NCBI RefSeq assembly: GCF_014269395.1
Contig: NZ_JACOGK010000005.1
Coordinates: 1 to 64,000, forward strand
Reading direction: 5' to 3'
Source of the DNA: Megasphaera hominis
Lineage (GTDB): Bacteria > Bacillota > Negativicutes > Veillonellales > Megasphaeraceae
DNA length: 64,000 nt
Position 1 is the stretch's first letter. The number at the start of each line of letters is the position of its first letter. The position numbers were made by a program, and so were the translations under genes. The notes below the pieces were generated by a model. The model did not search any database. It was given only the letters and a program-made list of their open reading frames with translations, and had not been told where the DNA came from. Positions 51,922 to 60,837 of this stretch are shown piece after piece.

Positions 51922-52551
51922 TTACGAACCGCAGCGTTCGTGATATTTTCGTTCTACAGACTGTTCGATGAGGACGGCTTTTTCTTCCGTCGCCGTAATG
52001 GCCTTCATCATCTCCGTCACGAAGGCCTCGTCACGGATGGAATGGAGATTGACGCGGACGCTGTAAAAGGCCGAGCGCATGGCAGCCCGTGCGTTCATGG
52101 CCGCAATAGCGCCGTCGGTAATGACCCATTCGTTACCGAACTGGACGGCCTGCTCGGAGAGCTGCAGGAGCTGGAAAATGTCCTGGCCTAAGGAAAAGGG
52201 AATGGACGCAGCCCGTTTGAAGGCTGCCTGTACGTGTTCGCTCCGCTTCTCTGTGGTTTTCGGCAGGCGTACAGCCTGAATGACCGCATCAAAAGCGGCG
52301 GCATCTTCAGCAATGCCCCGCAGGTAGCGCTGCCGCAGGGCCGCGGCCTGGTCCCTGATCTGTACCATAATCCGTTCTACATCTTCATAGCCTTTTTTGC
52401 CGATTGTCAGATTGGCTACCATTTCTACCAGGGCAGCCGCCGACGCAGCGGTCAGGGCCGCGATACCGCCGCCACCGGGAACAGGTTCCTTAGACGCAGC
52501 TGCGGCCAAAAAATCATCGATGGGCATATGGGAAAATTGTAACTCTGTCAC
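51922..52551 (-). CDS. fchA: Methenyltetrahydrofolate cyclohydrolase (FchA-type)
   Basis: 209 residues from the GTG at 52551, the normal size for the stand-alone cyclodeaminase/cyclohydrolase. PVPGGGGIAALTAASAAAL (about 22-40) is the family signature. It interconverts methenyl- and formyl-tetrahydrofolate, the step next to Fhs encoded upstream. AAAGGTG precedes the GTG; the in-frame extension to 52608 is rejected. Confidence 0.88.
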   Translation of the reverse strand: MTELQFSHMPIDDFLAAAASKEPVPGGGGIAALTAASAAALVEMVANLTIGKKGYEDVERIMVQIRDQAAALRQRYLRGIAEDAAAFDAVIQAVRLPKTTEKRSEHVQAAFKRAASIPFSLGQDIFQLLQLSEQAVQFGNEWVITDGAIAAMNARAAMRSAFYSVRVNLHSIRDEAFVTEMMKAITATEEKAVLIEQSVERKYHERCGS

Positions 52552-52595
52552 TGTGATTCGCACCTTTCGTCCTGTATTTTCTTGCAGACTATACA

Positions 52596-52635
52596 AGAAA
52601 TCCGGCAAAGCAGGCTGTGCCTGGCCTTGCCGGAT
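52596..52635 (-). terminator. Hairpin between fhs and fchA
   Basis: ATCCGGCAA (52600-52608) pairs perfectly with TTGCCGGAT (52627-52635), with inner CAGGC/GCCTG. The tail on the minus strand (TTCTTG) is only moderately T-rich, so read-through into fchA is likely. Confidence 0.55.
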
Positions 52636-52672
52636 GAATTTGTGATAGGTCTATTTTACACCTGCTGCAGAC

Positions 52673-54352
52673 TTAGAACAAGCCTGTAATAACGCCGTTT
52701 TCGTCGATGTCCATGCGGTTGGCTGCAGGAACCTTCGGCAGGCCCGGCATAACCATGATGTTGCTCGTCTGGCAGACGATAAAGCCGGCACCGGTGCAAA
52801 CGCGTACATCTTTGACGGTGATTTTGAAGTTCTTCGGTGCACCGAGGAGGGCCGGATTATCCGACAGGGAGTACTGGGTCTTAGCGACGCAGATCGGCAT
52901 CTTGTCGAGGCCCAGCTTTTCCAGTTCGGCAATCTGCTTCGGTGCATTACCTTCGAGGATGACGCCGTCGCCGCCGTAGATTTCCCTGGTCAGGATTTCC
53001 AGCTTGTGGAGAATCGTGTCGTTCACGTCGTAGAGCGGTTTGTACGGTGTCTTAGGCTGCGCGAGGAGCTGTAAGACCTTGCGGCCCATGTCGAGACCGC
53101 CCTGGCCGCCTTCAGCCCAGCAGTTGTTGAGGGCTACGTCGACGCCGTAGTCTTCGCAGAGCTTCGTCAGGAGGGCGATTTCTGCATCTGTATCGGAGAG
53201 GAAGCGGTTGATGCCTACGAGGACGGGCACGTCGTATTTGCGCATGTTTTCAATGTGCTTAGCCAGGTTGGCAAAGCCTTTTTCGAGGGCTGCCAGATTT
53301 TCCGTCTGGAGATTCTTCTTATCGACGCCGCCGTGCATCTTGAGAGCTCGGATAGTGGCTACGATGACGACTGCGTTCGGTTTGATGCCGGCAAAGCGGC
53401 ATTTGATATCCATGAATTTTTCTGCGCCCAGGTCGGCACCGAAGCCGGCTTCCGTAACAGTGATTTCCCCCATCTTGAGGGCCAGCTTGGTGGCAACGAC
53501 GGAGTTACAGCCGTGGGCAATATTGGCAAAGGGACCGCCGTGTACGAGGGCCGGCGTATTTTCTGTCGTCTGGACGAGGTTTGGTTTGATGGCATCCTTC
53601 ATGAGAATAGCCATGGCGCCGTCGACGTTGAGCTGCCGTGCCGTAACAGGCTGGCCGTCCAAGTCGTAGGCAACGATGATGTCACCCATGCGTTTTTTGA
53701 GATCCATGAGGTCGCTGGCCAGGCAGAGAACGGCCATGATTTCCGAAGCGACGGTAATCATGAAATGATCTTCCCGGGGGAAGCCGTTGACTTTGCCGCC
53801 CAGACCGACGACGATGTCGCGCAGGGCCCGGTCATTCATATCCATGACGCGTTTCCAGACGATGCGGCGCACGTCAATGCGCAGGGCATTGCCCTGGTGG
53901 ACGTGGTTATCGATGGCTGCAGCCAAGAGGTTGTTGGCCGCCGTAATAGCGTGCATATCGCCTGTAAAATGGAGGTTGATATCTTCCATGGGGAGAACCT
54001 GGGAATAGCCGCCGCCGGCAGCGCCGCCTTTGATGCCAAAGACAGGTCCCAAGGACGGTTCACGCAGGGCCGTCATGGTTTTATGACCCAGTTTATTGAG
54101 TGCCTGTGCCAGGCCGATAGTCGTTAAGGTTTTGCCTTCACCGGCTGGAGTCGGCGTAATGGCCGTGACCAGGACGAGCTTGCCGTCTTCATTTTTTGAC
54201 AGGCGTTTAATGGCGTCGAAGGAGACCTTGGCCTTATATTTACCGTACAGTTCCAAATCGTCTTCTGTCAAACCTACTTTTTCTGCAATCTTTACAATCG
54301 GTTCCAATGTCGTCTGCTGCGCAATTTCAATGTCGCTCAATACTTTAGTCAT
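52673..54352 (-). CDS. fhs: Formate--tetrahydrofolate ligase
   Basis: 559 residues from the ATG at 54352. [14 protein letters not shown] at the start, the phosphate loop [18 protein letters not shown] (about 65-82), and the potassium/folate region [21 protein letters not shown] (split: [21 protein letters not shown]). It makes 10-formyl-tetrahydrofolate from formate for purine and Wood-Ljungdahl-type C1 flow. An ATG at 54376 lacks a ribosome site, while AGGAG lies 12 bases before the chosen ATG. Controlled by a ZTP riboswitch, as expected for a formyl-folate gene. Confidence 0.97.
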   Translation of the reverse strand: MTKVLSDIEIAQQTTLEPIVKIAEKVGLTEDDLELYGKYKAKVSFDAIKRLSKNEDGKLVLVTAITPTPAGEGKTLTTIGLAQALNKLGHKTMTALREPSLGPVFGIKGGAAGGGYSQVLPMEDINLHFTGDMHAITAANNLLAAAIDNHVHQGNALRIDVRRIVWKRVMDMNDRALRDIVVGLGGKVNGFPREDHFMITVASEIMAVLCLASDLMDLKKRMGDIIVAYDLDGQPVTARQLNVDGAMAILMKDAIKPNLVQTTENTPALVHGGPFANIAHGCNSVVATKLALKMGEITVTEAGFGADLGAEKFMDIKCRFAGIKPNAVVIVATIRALKMHGGVDKKNLQTENLAALEKGFANLAKHIENMRKYDVPVLVGINRFLSDTDAEIALLTKLCEDYGVDVALNNCWAEGGQGGLDMGRKVLQLLAQPKTPYKPLYDVNDTILHKLEILTREIYGGDGVILEGNAPKQIAELEKLGLDKMPICVAKTQYSLSDNPALLGAPKNFKITVKDVRVCTGAGFIVCQTSNIMVMPGLPKVPAANRMDIDENGVITGLF

Positions 54353-54382
54353 ATTGGAAATCAGCTCCTGTTCCATAAATGT

Positions 54383-54480
54383 AAAGAAAAATAGCCGGCC
54401 CTCCGGACTATTGCCCAGACGGTCGGCTTTTCGATATCATGCTCCCATGTGGTTAGTCCACTTCCGTCAGTCACATGACT
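54383..54480 (-). promoter_or_regulatory. ZTP (pfl) riboswitch controlling fhs-fchA
   Basis: On the minus strand the leader reads GTGACTGACGGAAGTGG, then ACCACATGGGAGCATGA, then the conserved CCGACCGTCTGGGC (54412-54425 region), the three hallmarks of the pfl motif. The 3' half of that core also forms a terminator: AGCCGGCC (54393-54400) with GGTCGGCT (54421-54428), followed by TATTTTTCTTT. Binding of ZTP/ZMP, which builds up when formyl-folate is short, should stop termination and raise fhs. Confidence 0.9.
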
Positions 54481-54488
54481 ATGGTGTT

Positions 54489-54518
54489 ATTATACAAGGC
54501 CAGGCCTGGCCTTGTCAA
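54489..54518 (-). promoter_or_regulatory. Consensus fhs promoter
   Basis: TTGACA (minus strand, 54513-54518), 18-base spacer, TATAAT (54489-54494): both boxes are perfect. Confidence 0.8.
54494..54515. promoter_or_regulatory. 22-bp perfect palindrome filling the fhs promoter spacer
   Basis: The half-site ACAAGGCCAGG (54494-54504) is followed without gap by its exact complement (54505-54515). It covers the whole spacer and the inner bases of both promoter boxes. It may be an operator, or the stem of a terminator for the upstream racemase gene, though no T run follows. Confidence 0.6.
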
Positions 54519-54544
54519 TATGAGTATTTCTTTTGCATAGCGGC

Positions 54545-55366
54545 CTAGAGCTGTACACATTGTTCCTTTTCCAGGCGCACAGGGCCGCCGATGTGGATTT
54601 TCTTTATTTCTCCATCGCTGACGGCTGCTTCAATGGTAATCATGCCGCCAGGCTGACGGATTTCACAGGCGATTTCATGGCCGCACAGCTGGGACAGGGC
54701 CGCTGCCGTAGCGGCTGAGCCGGAACCACAGCTTTGTTCCCAATAGAGGGTCTTCGTGGCCGTTACGTACACAGCCGGAATCATGGTCAGTGTCTTGCGG
54801 TCGACGAGGTCGAGGCCAAAGGCTTCGTAATGGAAGGTCGAAGCAAAATTGTACACGGCTTTCCAGATCTGGTCGCGATCCAGATTTTTGAGGGCTGTCG
54901 TAAAATGAACAAAATGGACGATTCCCGGCAACGCTACGCGGTAAAACCGAAAGGCCGTACTGCCTACGTCGAGGCTGACCGTGTCCATCTTTTTGGGCAG
55001 CGGCATGTCAATGGACGCATCGTAGACCTGGTCTTCTTCGCCACGCTGTACGCGGGCCTGCAAGGGAGCACTACAGCCGGAACAGGAAATCATGTACTCT
55101 CCTGCCTCTGCTCCCGACTGGGACAAGAGATAGGCTGCGGCCGAACGGGACGCGTTGCCGCAAAATTCACCACCCATCATATCGAGCCGGATCTGGGCGC
55201 CCTGGTTGGACGGGGATAAAAAGGCAACCTGTTCTGCGCCGACACAATCAGGCTGCAACAGCCGTTCTGCAATGGCTGCGTGTTCCGACGGAGGGATTTC
55301 ATCCAGTACGAGAATGGTCGTGTTGCCACTAGGGTCAGCTTTTACATAATGGATTTCCTGTATCAT
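54545..55366 (-). CDS. DapF-fold epimerase/racemase resembling histidine racemase CntK
   Basis: 273 residues, two-domain DapF fold. The catalytic cysteines lie in GGEFCGNASRSAAAYL (about 65-80) and EQSCGSGSAATAAAL (about 209-223). The opening VKADPSGNTTILV, the EQVAFL segment, the SCSGCSAPLQ motif and EIRQPGGMITIEAA follow the pattern I recall for the staphylococcal histidine racemase CntK more closely than canonical DapF (which has the NPDGS/CGTGACA pattern). So an amino-acid racemase acting on histidine or a related residue is likely. No nicotianamine-synthase-like or opine dehydrogenase gene is adjacent. Canonical DapF activity cannot be excluded. Confidence 0.8.
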   Translation of the reverse strand: MIQEIHYVKADPSGNTTILVLDEIPPSEHAAIAERLLQPDCVGAEQVAFLSPSNQGAQIRLDMMGGEFCGNASRSAAAYLLSQSGAEAGEYMISCSGCSAPLQARVQRGEEDQVYDASIDMPLPKKMDTVSLDVGSTAFRFYRVALPGIVHFVHFTTALKNLDRDQIWKAVYNFASTFHYEAFGLDLVDRKTLTMIPAVYVTATKTLYWEQSCGSGSAATAAALSQLCGHEIACEIRQPGGMITIEAAVSDGEIKKIHIGGPVRLEKEQCVQL

Positions 55367-55438
55367 TTCTGCACCTCAAATAGGATCATTTCCGCATCTG
55401 GCTCCACGAAAAACGGCCAGGCGGCTTACATGGTATCT

Positions 55439-55467
55439 ATTATAGCATATTCGGCCCACATATTCAG
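55439..55467 (-). promoter_or_regulatory. Promoter of the racemase gene
   Basis: TATAAT (minus strand, 55439-55444) with a weak CTGAAT -35 (55462-55467), 17-base spacer. The leader can form CTGGC/GCCAG with outer CCGC/GCGG pairs between 55390 and 55430. Confidence 0.45.
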
Positions 55468-55526
55468 TCTTATGGAGAAAATAAATCAGATTCTCTGCCA
55501 CCAGGCCGCCACCCGGCGTCTGACAG

Positions 55527-55569
55527 GACAGGCGCCCCATTGACAGGCGCCGTCGTCGTGTATTACGAT
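55527..55569 (+). promoter_or_regulatory. Nitroreductase promoter with direct repeats
   Basis: TTGACA (55540-55545), 18-base spacer, TACGAT (55564-55569). GACAGGCGCC occurs twice, at 55527-55536 and 55542-55551, the second overlapping the -35 box: a probable regulator site. Confidence 0.5.
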
Positions 55570-55603
55570 GAGATAAAGTATACGCTTAGAAAGGAGCCTT
55601 ACT

Positions 55604-56179
55604 ATGGAAGTAGCAACCGCAATCAATGAACGACGCAGTATCCGCAAATATACACCCGAACCGCTGACGCGGGAAGAAATTGAAAAAATCCTGACGGCCG
55701 GCATGATGGCCCCGTCGTCGAGCAATCTGCAGCCCTGGTATTTTGTGGTCATCGAAAGCAAGGAAAATATGGAGCGCCTGAAGGATATTATGGCCATTGC
55801 GACGAATAACCTGATGCCCTATTTTAAATCCCGCTTTGCCAAGCACCCCCAGGTGATTGCCGATACGTCAGCCTTCGTCCGTCTCTTAGGCGGCGCACCT
55901 GTATGCATTCTCGCCTTCCTGCTAAAGGATGACTATACCCTGCGCCTTTCGGCCATTCAAAGCGTCGCCGCTGCCATCGAAAACATGCTCCTTACGGCGA
56001 CGGATATGAACCTGGGCAGCTGCTGGCTGACGGCGCCCCTTTCGGGCGGTGTCGACGATCAGATACACGCAGCGTTTGCGCCGGATAAGGGCGAGCTCGT
56101 CGCCATGGTAACCTTGGGCCACCCGGACCAGGCACCGGCAGCGCCGCGCCGTAAAGACGGACGCTATACGATTATCTGA
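55604..56179 (+). CDS. Nitroreductase family flavoprotein
   Basis: 191 residues. RRSIRKYTPEPL (about 10-21) and the FMN-binding APSSSNLQPWYFVVI (about 36-50) open the protein, and GSCWLTAPLSG and ATLGHPD-like MVTLGHPDQAP follow near the C-terminus. FMN-dependent NAD(P)H reductase of nitro, quinone or enone compounds; true substrate unknown. AAAGGAG precedes the ATG. Single gene between divergent and convergent neighbours, with its own promoter and terminator. Confidence 0.9.
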   Translation: MEVATAINERRSIRKYTPEPLTREEIEKILTAGMMAPSSSNLQPWYFVVIESKENMERLKDIMAIATNNLMPYFKSRFAKHPQVIADTSAFVRLLGGAPVCILAFLLKDDYTLRLSAIQSVAAAIENMLLTATDMNLGSCWLTAPLSGGVDDQIHAAFAPDKGELVAMVTLGHPDQAPAAPRRKDGRYTII

Positions 56180-56198
56180 CCGGTCTCCTTTTCGAGTA

Positions 56199-56236
56199 AC
56201 GCCACACCTTGCACGCCGCAGGGTGTGGCGTTTTTT
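56199..56236 (+). terminator. Nitroreductase terminator
   Basis: ACGCCACACCTTGC (56199-56212) pairs with GCAGGGTGTGGCGT (56218-56231), followed by TTTTT. Confidence 0.9.
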
Positions 56237-56248
56237 GTCCGGTTATAC

Positions 56249-56285
56249 AAAAAGAAACCTGACACCGGGCCAGGTTTCTTTTTGT
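56249..56285 (-). terminator. Terminator of the hisS-aspS run
   Basis: AAAAGAAACCTG (56251-56262) pairs with CAGGTTTCTTTT (56272-56283); T run on the minus strand after the aspS stop. Confidence 0.8.
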
Positions 56286-56298
56286 ATGATTCTTCTTT

Positions 56299-58092
56299 TT
56301 ATTTCTTGACGATTTCTTCTTCGAGCTGGATGTGCAGTTCGTGAAGCTGTTTCTTCGTTACTTCCGACGGCGATTCGCTCATGGGATCGATGGCATTCTG
56401 CGTCTTCGGGAAGGCGATGACGTCGCGGATAGATTTGCGTTTGAGCATGAGCATGATCATGCGGTCCAAACCGAAGGCCAGGCCACCATGGGGTGGTGCA
56501 CCGTATTCGAAGGCACGCAGGAGGAAGCCAAATTTCTGTTCGGCATCTTCCGGTGTCAGGCCAATGGCTTTGAATACACGTTTCTGAACGTCCGGCTGGT
56601 AAATACGCAGGGAGCCGCCGCCCAGTTCGACGCCGTTTAAGACGAGGTCATAGGCTTTGGCATAGACGTGAGCCGGATCCGTTTCCAGTTTGTCCAGGTC
56701 TTCGTCGCGCATAGCCGTGAACGGATGGTGCATAGCGACATAGCGTTTTTCTTCTTCGCTGTATTCGAACATGGGGAAATCAACAACCCACGTGAAGGCA
56801 AATTCGTCTTCGTTGATGAGGCCCATGCGACGGCCCATTTCTTTACGCAGTTCGCCTAAGGCAGCGGCTACGACAGCCGGTTTGTCGGCGATCATGAGCA
56901 CGAGGTCACCCGTTTCAGCGCCGCATTTGGCACCGATGGCACGGAGCTGGTCTTCTGTAAAGAATTTCTTGATCTGTGTCTTTAAAGTGCCGTCTTCGAG
57001 GAAGCCGATCCAGGCAAGGCCCTTAGCACCGTAATGGCTGACGTATTCTACGAGGCCGTCCAGTTCACGACGGGGAATGCCGGCGTCGCCTTTGACGTTG
57101 ATGGCTTTGACCTGACCGCCGTTTTCGATGACCGAACGGAATACCTTGAAGTCCGTGTCTTTGACGAGGTCTGTGACATCAGTAAACTTCATGTCGAAGC
57201 GCAGGTCCGGTTTATCGGAGCCGTAGTTTTCCATGGCATAGTCCCAGGTCATACGGTGAATCGGCAGCTTGACGTCGTGGCCCAGGGTTTCTTCAAAGAT
57301 GTAGTGAACCATGTTTTCCACGAGGGTCAGGATTTCTTCCTGGCTCATGAAGCTCATTTCCATATCGAGCTGGGTAAATTCTGGCTGACGGTCGGCACGC
57401 AGGTCTTCGTCGCGGAAGCAGCGGGCGATCTGGTAGTAGCGGTCCATACCGGAGATCATGAGGAGCTGTTTGAAAATCTGCGGCGACTGGGGCAGGGCGT
57501 AGAATTTGCCATCGTTGACACGGCTCGGTACGAGGTAGTCACGGGCACCTTCCGGCGTGCTCTTGCACAGTTCCGGTGTTTCAATATCGATAAAACCATG
57601 CTGGTTGAGGAACGTACGCATAGCGTGCTTTACCTTGTGGCGCATGATCAGGTTGTTCTGCATTTCCGGACGGCGCAGGTCCAGGTAGCGGTATTTGAGG
57701 CGGATCTTTTCGTCGACGTCGATGTTGTCTTCGATGTAGAACGGCGGTGTCTTAGAGGAATTCAAGATGCGCAGTTCTTCGCAGCGTACTTCGATCGTAC
57801 CGGTTTTCATCTTGTCGTTGACCGTATCAGCGTCACGCATGCGGACGATACCACGGACGACGAGAACATATTCCGTACGGACCTGTTCTGCTTTTTCAAA
57901 GGATTCTTTTTCATAATCCGGCGAAGCGACGACCTGGACGATACCGGTGCGGTCGCGGAGATCGATGAAGATCAGTCCGCCGTGGTCGCGGCGGCGTTCA
58001 ACCCAGCCACAAAGAACGACCTCTTTGTCCTTGTCTGCTTCTGACACTTCGGCGCAGTATTGCGACCGATGTAACCCTTCCATTGTATCCAT
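56299..58092 (-). CDS. aspS: Aspartyl-tRNA synthetase
   Basis: 597 residues from the ATG at 58092. N-terminal OB fold (VVLCGWVERRRDHGG...FIDLRDRTGIVQVV), class II core with motif 2 CFRDEDLRADRQPEFTQLD, the bacterial GAD insert (about 300-420), and motif 3 GLAFGLDRMIMLM. Bacterial type, likely with or without Asn activity; the window gives no gatCAB to judge. The in-frame extension to 58215 lies in hisS and is rejected. Eight bases after hisS. Confidence 0.97.
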   Translation of the reverse strand: MDTMEGLHRSQYCAEVSEADKDKEVVLCGWVERRRDHGGLIFIDLRDRTGIVQVVASPDYEKESFEKAEQVRTEYVLVVRGIVRMRDADTVNDKMKTGTIEVRCEELRILNSSKTPPFYIEDNIDVDEKIRLKYRYLDLRRPEMQNNLIMRHKVKHAMRTFLNQHGFIDIETPELCKSTPEGARDYLVPSRVNDGKFYALPQSPQIFKQLLMISGMDRYYQIARCFRDEDLRADRQPEFTQLDMEMSFMSQEEILTLVENMVHYIFEETLGHDVKLPIHRMTWDYAMENYGSDKPDLRFDMKFTDVTDLVKDTDFKVFRSVIENGGQVKAINVKGDAGIPRRELDGLVEYVSHYGAKGLAWIGFLEDGTLKTQIKKFFTEDQLRAIGAKCGAETGDLVLMIADKPAVVAAALGELRKEMGRRMGLINEDEFAFTWVVDFPMFEYSEEEKRYVAMHHPFTAMRDEDLDKLETDPAHVYAKAYDLVLNGVELGGGSLRIYQPDVQKRVFKAIGLTPEDAEQKFGFLLRAFEYGAPPHGGLAFGLDRMIMLMLKRKSIRDVIAFPKTQNAIDPMSESPSEVTKKQLHELHIQLEEEIVKK

Positions 58093-58099
58093 TAGTAAC

Positions 58100-59365
58100 T
58101 CATCCCTTCTTCTGTGTTTCCATATATGCAACAATCCCATCGAGGGGAACGCTGATCTGTTCTTTCGTGGCCATATTGCGAACCTGAGCTTCGCCCTTGG
58201 CCAGTTCATCTTCACCGATGATGACGGTGTATTCTGCGTCGAGCTTATTGGCCGATTTCATCTGGCCTTTCATGCTGCGGCCCAGGAGATCGATTTCCGC
58301 ATAGAAGCCGCGGGCGCGCAGGTCCTGCTGGAGGACGAAGGCTTTAGCCCGGGCGGCATCGCCGAGGGCGACGATGAAGACCGGCTTTTTGGCGTTGACC
58401 GGCGGCAGGAGGCCCTGTTCCTTCAGGGTGAGGAGGAGCCGTTCCATACCGATGGCAAAGCCGATACCCGGTGTAGACGGGCCGCCGATTTCTTCGATGA
58501 GGCCGTCGTAGCGTCCGCCGCCGCAGACGGTGCTCTGGGCACCTAAGGGGGCGTACATGATTTCAAAGGCCGTGTTCGTATAGTAATCGAGGCCGCGGAC
58601 GAGGCGCGGATCCAGTTCAAAGGGGATGCCGATGCTCGTCAAATAGGCTTGTACTTTATCGAAATGTTCGCGGCAGTCATCACAGAGGTTGTCCGTAATG
58701 AGGGGCACGCCCATTTTCATCATCTTTTCGCCGTCTTCCTTGCAGTCGAGGACGCGGAGCGGGTTCTTTTCGAGCCGTTCGTTGCAATCGTCGCAGAGCT
58801 GGTCCTTTTTGTCGGCAAAGAAATCGAGCAGTTTTTGCCGGTATACAGGACGGCACTTGGGGCAGCCTACGGAATTGAGGTGCAAAATGAGGTCATTCAG
58901 GCCTAATTCGCGGAAAAGCTGGAAGGCCATGGCAATGATTTCGGAATCGACTGCCGGGTCCTTGGAGCCGATTTCTTCGACGCCAAACTGGGTGAACTGG
59001 CGGTACCGGCCGGCCTGGGGACGGTCATGACGGAACATGGGTCCCATATAATACAGTTTGTGAACTTTCTGTTCACCATAGAGTTTATGTTCCAAAAATG
59101 CCCGTACGACAGATGCCGTATTTTCCGGACGCAGTGTCATGCTCCGTCCGCCACGGTCATTAAAGGTATACATTTCTTTTGTTACTACGTCAGTTGTTTC
59201 ACCAATACCGCGTAAAAACAACTCCGTACTTTCAAACATAGGGGTACGGATTTCGCCAAAACCGTAGAGCGAGCAGATTTCTCTGATTTTTGCTTCAAGA
59301 ATCTGCCAGTCTGCCGTTTGTTCCGGCAGGAAATCCTGTGTACCTCGCGGTGCAGTGATTGCCAT
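58100..59365 (-). CDS. hisS: Histidyl-tRNA synthetase
   Basis: 421 residues from the ATG at 59365. APRGTQDFLP (about 5-14), motif 2 MFRHDRPQAGRYRQFTQFGVE (in two parts: MFRHDRPQAGRY, RQFTQFGVE), the His signatures LVRGLDYYTNTAFE and GGGRYDGLIEEIGG, and a C-terminal anticodon domain. GGAGGAGA lies nine bases upstream and the ATG overlaps the hemZ stop (TAATG). hisS-aspS order is common in Firmicutes. Confidence 0.97.
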   Translation of the reverse strand: MAITAPRGTQDFLPEQTADWQILEAKIREICSLYGFGEIRTPMFESTELFLRGIGETTDVVTKEMYTFNDRGGRSMTLRPENTASVVRAFLEHKLYGEQKVHKLYYMGPMFRHDRPQAGRYRQFTQFGVEEIGSKDPAVDSEIIAMAFQLFRELGLNDLILHLNSVGCPKCRPVYRQKLLDFFADKKDQLCDDCNERLEKNPLRVLDCKEDGEKMMKMGVPLITDNLCDDCREHFDKVQAYLTSIGIPFELDPRLVRGLDYYTNTAFEIMYAPLGAQSTVCGGGRYDGLIEEIGGPSTPGIGFAIGMERLLLTLKEQGLLPPVNAKKPVFIVALGDAARAKAFVLQQDLRARGFYAEIDLLGRSMKGQMKSANKLDAEYTVIIGEDELAKGEAQVRNMATKEQISVPLDGIVAYMETQKKG

Positions 59366-60837
59366 TACGTATCGTCTCCTCCGTATATCATCGCACATAT
59401 CCGGCGCCGCTGGGCCATGCGCTGGGCCAGCAGCTGCCTGTACGTATCAGGATCTTTGGGCATATATACTTTTTCCAGGCTGTGGCCGTCAGAGGCGAGA
59501 AACTTCGTCGTACTGCCGGGACCTGCTGCCAGGATGGTTTGCCGCTCTTCCATCATCTGTATGTTGTACTGGCTTTCTGTCTGTGGCAAAGCGTAGCCTA
59601 TATTGGCAAAGCTGGCTGCCATATACTTTTGCCTGTACATATAATACGGAATATAGCCTGCCTGCGCAAGGAGCTGCCGGCTCCGGCTCAGGCTAGCTGC
59701 CACTTCGCCGGCTGGCGGTATTGCCTGCCGCAGGGGATGATGGAATAACGGGGCCTTCTTTTTTAATGCCAACGTATGAATTGTAACATTTTCCGGGTGT
59801 AGTTGGCAAACTATTTCCATATTTTCCTGCATATCTGCCGCTGTCTGGCCGGGCAGGCCGGCAATAAAGTCCATATTGACGACGGAAAAGCCCAAACGGC
59901 GGCAGTTTTCATACATGGTGTACACGTCGGCTACGCTGTGACGGCGGCCTAAGAGATCGAGCAGGCGCTGCTGCATGGTCTGGGGATTGACGCTGATACG
60001 GTCGACGCCGTACTCGCGCAAAAGGGCCAGTGTAGCCACATCGGCTGTGTCGGGCCGGCCGGCTTCGACGGTCCATTCGCTGAGATCCGGAAAGGATACT
60101 GCCACAGCCTGCAGGATACGGGCCAGTGCGTCCTTGGGCAGGCACGTAGGCGTACCACCGCCGATGTAAGCCGACGTAACGCGCAGCCCGTACTGGCGGC
60201 AGAGGCTGTCAATGTCCCGTATATCCTCTTCGACTGCGGCTGCAAAGGCCAAAAGTCCGGCTGCCGTTTCCGTCTGGCACAGGCGGGACGGAAAGGAGCA
60301 GTACAGACAGTGGCTGGGACAGTAGGGAATGCCGATATAGAGGGCCGCTTCCCGGCGGGGCCGTTCGATAAAGGGGCGCTGCAAGGCGGTCATGGCCAGG
60401 AGTTCCTGCGCAATGGCCGGCGTTACGTGATAGTGACGGACGAGCGTCTCCTCTATTGCCGGCGCAGACAGGCCCTGATCACGCAGGTGATGGACGAGCT
60501 TTGTCGGCCGTACACCCATGAGAGTGCCCCAGGGATTTCGCTGTCCCTGGCCAAAGCAGCGGTCATACCAGTGCAGGAGCAGCTCTTTACTGGTCTGCTT
60601 GAGGTCGGCTCCGGCCAGAATATAGGCGTGCGTATGCCACTCTTGTCCCTGCTGATAAAAGGTGACGTCCAGGCGCTGCTGCGTCCCTGCGGCCTGTAAC
60701 GTAACAGCGGCGCCTAAGGGACGCGGTTCATGGCCGCCGCTATAGCCCAGATAGGCCATGACCTGACCGATATGGGCATGCAGTGCCGGCGGCCCTTCAT
60801 AGGCATAGGCCAGTTCCTGTTGTTCGTTCGTGTTCAT
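59365..60837 (-). CDS. hemZ: HemZ-like radical SAM protein (coproporphyrinogen dehydrogenase family)
   Basis: 490 residues. The first 160 residues are a HemZ-specific region (WGTLMGVRPTKLVHHL). The radical SAM core follows with YIGIPYCPSHCLYCSFPS (about 167-184), the CxxxCxxC cluster motif being CPSHCLYC, then AYIGGGTPTCL and the C-terminal HemN-like part (YYMYRQKYMA). Proposed to act in heme or porphyrin metabolism, although several HemN relatives have other roles. It follows fur, which would be a sensible regulator. Its ATG shares a base with the fur stop. Confidence 0.88.
   Translation of the reverse strand: MNTNEQQELAYAYEGPPALHAHIGQVMAYLGYSGGHEPRPLGAAVTLQAAGTQQRLDVTFYQQGQEWHTHAYILAGADLKQTSKELLLHWYDRCFGQGQRNPWGTLMGVRPTKLVHHLRDQGLSAPAIEETLVRHYHVTPAIAQELLAMTALQRPFIERPRREAALYIGIPYCPSHCLYCSFPSRLCQTETAAGLLAFAAAVEEDIRDIDSLCRQYGLRVTSAYIGGGTPTCLPKDALARILQAVAVSFPDLSEWTVEAGRPDTADVATLALLREYGVDRISVNPQTMQQRLLDLLGRRHSVADVYTMYENCRRLGFSVVNMDFIAGLPGQTAADMQENMEIVCQLHPENVTIHTLALKKKAPLFHHPLRQAIPPAGEVAASLSRSRQLLAQAGYIPYYMYRQKYMAASFANIGYALPQTESQYNIQMMEERQTILAAGPGSTTKFLASDGHSLEKVYMPKDPDTYRQLLAQRMAQRRRICAMIYGGDDT

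Noticed and set aside
54545..55366. Simple call as DapF
   Set aside because: The motifs around both cysteines and the QPGG segment fit CntK-type racemases better; called DapF-fold instead.
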